In this document: piece by piece, positions 7,814 through 10,217 of the stretch
Position numbering within the stretch: position 1 is the first letter of the stretch
Layout: the number at the start of each line of letters is the position of its first letter
DNA from: Euperipatoides rowelli
Lineage: Eukaryota > Onychophora > Udeonychophora > Euonychophora > Peripatopsidae
Direction: 5' to 3' (one strand)
Length of the DNA stretch: 10,217 nt
Assembly: GCA_003024985.2 (NCBI GenBank)
Contig: PXIH01S0026020.1
Position numbers and translations under genes: made by a program
The notes under the pieces: model-generated
The model's input: only the letters and a program-made list of their open reading frames with translations
What the model was told of the DNA's origin: nothing
Database searches by the model: none

Positions 7814-8499
7814 GATGCATTTGAATTGAAAATTTGGAAACTCAGAGAATCATATGTTCATAATCTGCCCAGATCTAGAAAAGATATTGAAAGTGCTACC
7901 ATTGCTGACAGGCTCTTGTGCAAAGTAGGCTTCTTCACATTGTGTGATTCAGCTGGGAAAAGGTTTTAGATGAAGTCAAACCACACTATACCAAGTGTGA
8001 ACAATTGTCAACACATGATGGTTGCTTGTTGTGGGACTTTTGTGTGATCATCCCACAAAAAAATCAGAAAATGCATTCTGGAGCTATTTCATGATTCACA
8101 TCCAGAGATGGTGAGAATAAAGGCAGTTCTCAGATCATCTGGCTGGTGGTGTGGAATTCACTCTGACATAGAGAATGCAACAAACTATCTGCACCATACA
8201 GACAACATTGAGCATGCTCCTATCTGTTGCAATGCAAAACCTATATTTTGCCTAGTGGGCCATGGGAGTGAATCCACATTAACTTTGTGCAGAAGGTGAT
8301 ATAAGATGCTCACTCCAAGTGGTTGGAAGTTGCCAGAATGAAAACCATAACCACCACACAACCATAAATGTACTAAGAGAGATGATATCCAGGTACTGGT
8401 TGCCAAAAAAGCTTATTTCAGACAATGGTCCACAACCAATTTCAAATGACTTTGAAGATTTCCGTGTAATGCACATAGTGAGCCCAACATATACACCTA
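7814..8499 (+). pseudogene. pol remnant 2, third part: truncated integrase
   Basis: After a stop that follows the RNase H end, DGCLLWDFCVIIPQKNQK (about 8017-8070) gives the pre-integrase block. FHDSHPEMVRIKAVLRSSGWW (8087-8150) carries the two His of the HHCC zinc-binding domain. The cysteines seem lost, since the expected C-x-x-C reads YLHH (8186-8197). The core has HINF (8275-8286), where the first catalytic Asp is Asn (AAC at 8281-8283), then SKWLEVARMKTITTTQ. In the 8319-8549 frame come REMISRYWLPKKLISDNGPQ (second Asp at 8421-8423) and FEDFRVMH. It stops at about 8499, before the third catalytic residue (Glu), where satellite repeats begin. In the family this enzyme inserts the cDNA into the host genome. 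Here it is dead and truncated, with no 3' LTR. Confidence 0.9.
8029..8058. repeat. 8-bp inverted repeat inside the integrase remnant
   Basis: TTGTGGGA (8029-8036) pairs with TCCCACAA (8051-8058) around a 14-base loop. It falls inside the pre-integrase coding block, so it is probably a coincidence of the codons rather than a regulatory hairpin. Confidence 0.5.
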
Positions 8500-8881
8500 A
8501 TTGTATTTATGACATCACAGATCAACAGTCTAGTCTATGGAAAATTTAATCACGATTGTATTAACATGTACACTAGAACAGCATTCTATCTTATAGAAAA
8601 TTTAGTCATATGATTGTATTGATGACATCATTTAAATCAGCATATTTGAAAAATTTAGTCACATGATTGTAATGTTGGCATCGTTTAAATCAACATGCTA
8701 TCTTAAGGACAATTTAATCATGATTCTATCGATATAATTTAGATCAGTATGTTATCCTAATAAATTTAGTCACGTGATTGTAGTGATGACATCATTTAAA
8801 TCAGCATTCTATCCTTTGAAATTTTTAGTAAAGTTAATTTATTGCTATCATTCAGATCCACATATTCTATGAAAAATTTAG
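8495..8881 (+). repeat. ~56-bp satellite, left block (about 6-7 units)
   Basis: The marker AATTTA(G/A)T recurs at 8543, 8599, 8652, 8711 and 8763, with degenerate forms at 8820 and 8875, at intervals of 52-59 bp. The unit contains ATCAGCATGTTATCC, then a GGAAAATTTAGTCA block, then GTGATTGTATTGATGACATCA. TGACATCA is exact at 8510, 8623 and 8787. Units are diverged, with small indels. The array follows the broken integrase directly and replaces the missing end of the retrotransposon. Confidence 0.9.
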
Positions 8882-8905
8882 GAAACTTGTGCAGTTTAAG
8901 GGTTA

Positions 8906-8919
8906 CCAATAGAGGGCGC
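8906..8919 (+). promoter_or_regulatory. CTCF-like core motif in the MITE inverted repeat
   Basis: CCAATAGAGGGCGC differs at one position from the animal CTCF core CCA(C/G)YAGRKGGCRS. Its partner in the other arm (reverse complement of 9078-9091) reads CCACTAGAAAGCAG, a decayed version. The match may reflect transposon-end sequence only and says nothing about binding in this organism. Confidence 0.35.
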
Positions 8920-9009
8920 ACAATGGTCAGAATGATGTACATATTGAGTGTTAGATGTTATTCAGTATATAAATTTACATATCACTCACAAAACATTGTT
9001 AAATTCATA

Positions 9010-9064
9010 GGTATTGTTAATAATACCACTATGAATAACTATTATTGTTGAAAAATTAACAATA
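9010..9064. repeat. two small stem-loops inside the MITE-like element
   Basis: GGTATT (9010-9015) pairs with AATACC (9022-9027). TATTGTT (9043-9049) pairs with AACAATA (9058-9064). Both are short AT-rich stems, with no U-tract or other sign of a specific role. Confidence 0.45.
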
Positions 9065-9125
9065 ACATTGACATCGTCTGCTTTCTAGTGGTAGGCTACT
9101 CGTTAAATTGCACAACAGCTATGTA

Positions 9126-9530
9126 TAGTCAGGNGATTCTATTAATGATATAATTTTGATCAATATGTTACCTGACGGAAATTTAATAAACTCTATTTGT
9201 GTCTCATTTAGATCAGCATGTTATCTTATCGGAAATTTAGTCATGTAAATTGTATTGACATCGTTTAGTTCAGGATATTATCCTATGGAAAATTCATATA
9301 GATCAGCATATAACTCTTTGAAAATAATCATGTAAATTGAATTGATGACATCATTAAATCAGGATGTTATCCTATGCAAAATTTAATCATACGATTCTAT
9401 TGATATTATATAGATCAGTGTGTAATTCTATGAAAATAATCACAGTAATTCAATTGATGGCATCATTTAGATCAGGCTTTTATCCTATGAAAAATTAGTC
9501 ATGTGATTTTATTGGTGACATCATGTAAGT
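9126..9530 (+). repeat. ~56-bp satellite, right block (about 7 units, 112-bp dimer)
   Basis: This continues the left block in the same orientation. Markers lie at 9180, 9234, 9322, 9380, 9434 and 9492. A truncated unit at about 9290-9321 has only 32 bp. In the last part two variants alternate: GAAAATAATCA at 9319 and 9431, and an ATTTAATCA or ATTAGTCA form at 9380 and 9492. That gives a 112-bp dimeric higher-order period. TGACATCA is exact at 9346 and 9516. One N lies at 9134. Confidence 0.88.
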
Positions 9531-9660
9531 AAACTTTGTTATACAGAAATAGTATGTTTACTTTAAACACACAACTAAAAAGAGTAATTAAAAAATAGAT
9601 ATTTATAATATCATTAATTGAATATTTTTTATAAACAAATATTTTAAATAAAGTAAAAAT
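9531..9660. other. AT-rich spacer
   Basis: Very AT-rich sequence between the satellite and the tRNA-like element. Nothing is recognised. Confidence 0.5.
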
Positions 9661-9850
9661 TGTGCCTGTTGCCAATGTCTTGGTGGGTCAGTTTGCAAGG
9701 AAGCAAGCGGCCAACCGAGACTTTCCGGGTTCGAATCCTGCTTATGGACGTCATGTGACGTTTTATAAAGAAAACATAATCCTGATTTTTTTTATTTTAA
9801 ATTGTGTCTGCTTAAGAATCAAAATTTGTATTACCATACATCAAACATTA
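9661..9850 (+). mobile_element. probable tRNA-derived SINE (Pol III type 2 promoter)
   Basis: GGTTCGAATCC (9728-9738) is a perfect tRNA B box. It forms a T-arm-like hairpin (9725-9741) with a 7-base loop and four of five pairs. About 35 bp upstream, TGGGTCAGTTTGCAAGG (9684-9700) resembles a tRNA A box. No acceptor stem closes the structure and the anticodon arm is not convincing, so this is not a working tRNA gene. A tRNA-derived SINE head followed by an unrelated body and T/A-rich tail fits better. The 3' boundary is a guess and I found no clear target-site duplication. Confidence 0.6.
9748..9761. promoter_or_regulatory. inverted CRE-like half sites
   Basis: ACGTCA (9748-9753) and TGACGT (9756-9761) are perfect inverted copies separated by TG, just after the B box. 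Each resembles a CRE/ATF half site. Within a SINE body this may be only structural. Confidence 0.4.
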
Positions 9851-10217
9851 TAATATTTTAATTTTTTTTTTTTAAACGTAGGGTAAAGGAAAAATGTCAA
9901 CATATTGGTTGTTAAAGAAAGATGGTTTATTGGAATCCTTCCCGTGTATGCCTTTCTGCCAACAGGACCCTGCAAGAAATATCCATTCTCAAAGCATCTC
10001 CAATCTTATCGTCAATTACCAGAATTGACTCTGAGTCAATTTCAAACTTGTTTTATTGTTACATTTTCATCATTCTGGTCATTATTATAATAAGTTACCC
10101 AAATTTTTGATGTGATATACACTTCCATGGTTGATTATGATACAATGCTGGAGTAATTAACATTGAATCTTATTTCACTAATACAATGGAATTTATAAAC
10201 TTGAGATTATATAGTAT
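9851..10217. other. AT-rich non-coding end of the window
   Basis: A poly-T tract (about 9863-9873) is followed by mixed sequence with no coding, RNA or transposon signal that I can support. The short frames at 9905-10110 overlap each other in different phases and look like chance. Confidence 0.5.
10023..10041. repeat. 19-bp near-palindrome with AP-1-like halves
   Basis: AATTGACTC and GAGTCAATT are perfect 9-bp inverted copies around a single central T (10032). TGACTC and GAGTCA resemble AP-1/bZIP half sites. No gene is visible nearby. Confidence 0.8.

Larger units (their letters stand above)
8887..9115. mobile_element. MITE-like element (~229 bp) inserted in the satellite
   Basis: TTGTGCAGTTTAA (8887-8899) is inverted as TTAAATTGCACAA (9103-9115), 12 of 13 matching. 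The similarity continues inward: TACCAATAGAGGGCGCAC (8904-8921) against the reverse complement of 9076-9093, 13 of 18 matching. The inverted repeats are therefore about 35-40 bp long with a small gap. Satellite sequence stops at AATTTAG (8881) and resumes at TAGTCA (9126), which places an insertion between them; a TA or TAG duplication is possible. The interior is AT-rich and has no coding sequence. The family is not identified. Confidence 0.65.

Noticed and set aside
8185-8476. Two overlapping minus-strand frames
   Set aside because: Both are shadows of the integrase zinc-binding and core blocks on the plus strand.
2350-8530. Long terminal repeats or primer-binding site flanking the pol remnants
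   Set aside because: I compared the flanks by eye and found no matching direct repeats, no TG...CA termini and no primer-binding site. The 5' side is minisatellite and the 3' side satellite.
8842-9051. 69-codon plus-strand frame
   Set aside because: It spans the junction between satellite and the MITE-like element, is low in coding character, and has no recognisable motif.
9681-9745. Functional tRNA gene
   Set aside because: The B box is good, but there is no closing acceptor stem and no convincing anticodon arm.

Overview
This window looks like intergenic DNA from an AT-rich invertebrate animal genome. Reasons: it has microsatellite, minisatellite and satellite arrays, two decayed Ty3/gypsy-type retrotransposon pol regions, a GC-rich hAT-like non-autonomous DNA transposon, a small MITE-like element and a tRNA-like (probable SINE) promoter. 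It has no bacterial gene organisation and no long intact ORF. The pol remnants resemble those common in molluscs and other lophotrochozoans, cnidarians and nematodes (for the second one, the 'K02A2.6-like' type), but I cannot name the species. Four single N bases (1754, 6915, 7303, 9134) show draft-quality consensus.

Layout. 1-51 is a (GA)n microsatellite. 52-1375 is AT-rich non-coding DNA with an isolated copy of the later minisatellite motif near 683-738, a 12-bp palindrome and a 10-bp inverted repeat. 1376-2313 is a minisatellite with a 33-bp (11-codon) unit and an exact 198-bp higher-order period. 2431-3811 is a first broken Ty3/gypsy pol: aspartic protease, linker, reverse transcriptase. 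3850-4664 is a second, different reverse transcriptase in the same orientation. It is interrupted at 4665 by about 2.64 kb: a 426-bp hAT-like element (4665-5090) followed by AT-rich DNA of unknown origin. That DNA holds one plausible 63-codon minus-strand ORF (6342-6533) and, near its end, a GC-rich hairpin (7242-7288). The second pol resumes at about 7302 with the end of RT, RNase H and integrase, and stops at about 8497 without the last catalytic integrase residue.

From about 8495 to 9530 lies a satellite of ~56-bp units, many carrying TGACATCA. It is split by a ~229-bp MITE-like element (8887-9115) whose inverted repeats include a CTCF-like core. 9661-9850 holds a tRNA-like Pol III promoter, and the last 370 bases are AT-rich DNA with one strong near-palindrome.

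Nothing here works together as a pathway. The window records repeated insertion, array growth and decay. I see no new defence system or operon. The points most worth following are the two abutting pol types, the nested insertions with readable junctions, the 198-bp higher-order minisatellite, the MITE inside the satellite, and the unrecognised minus-strand ORF.
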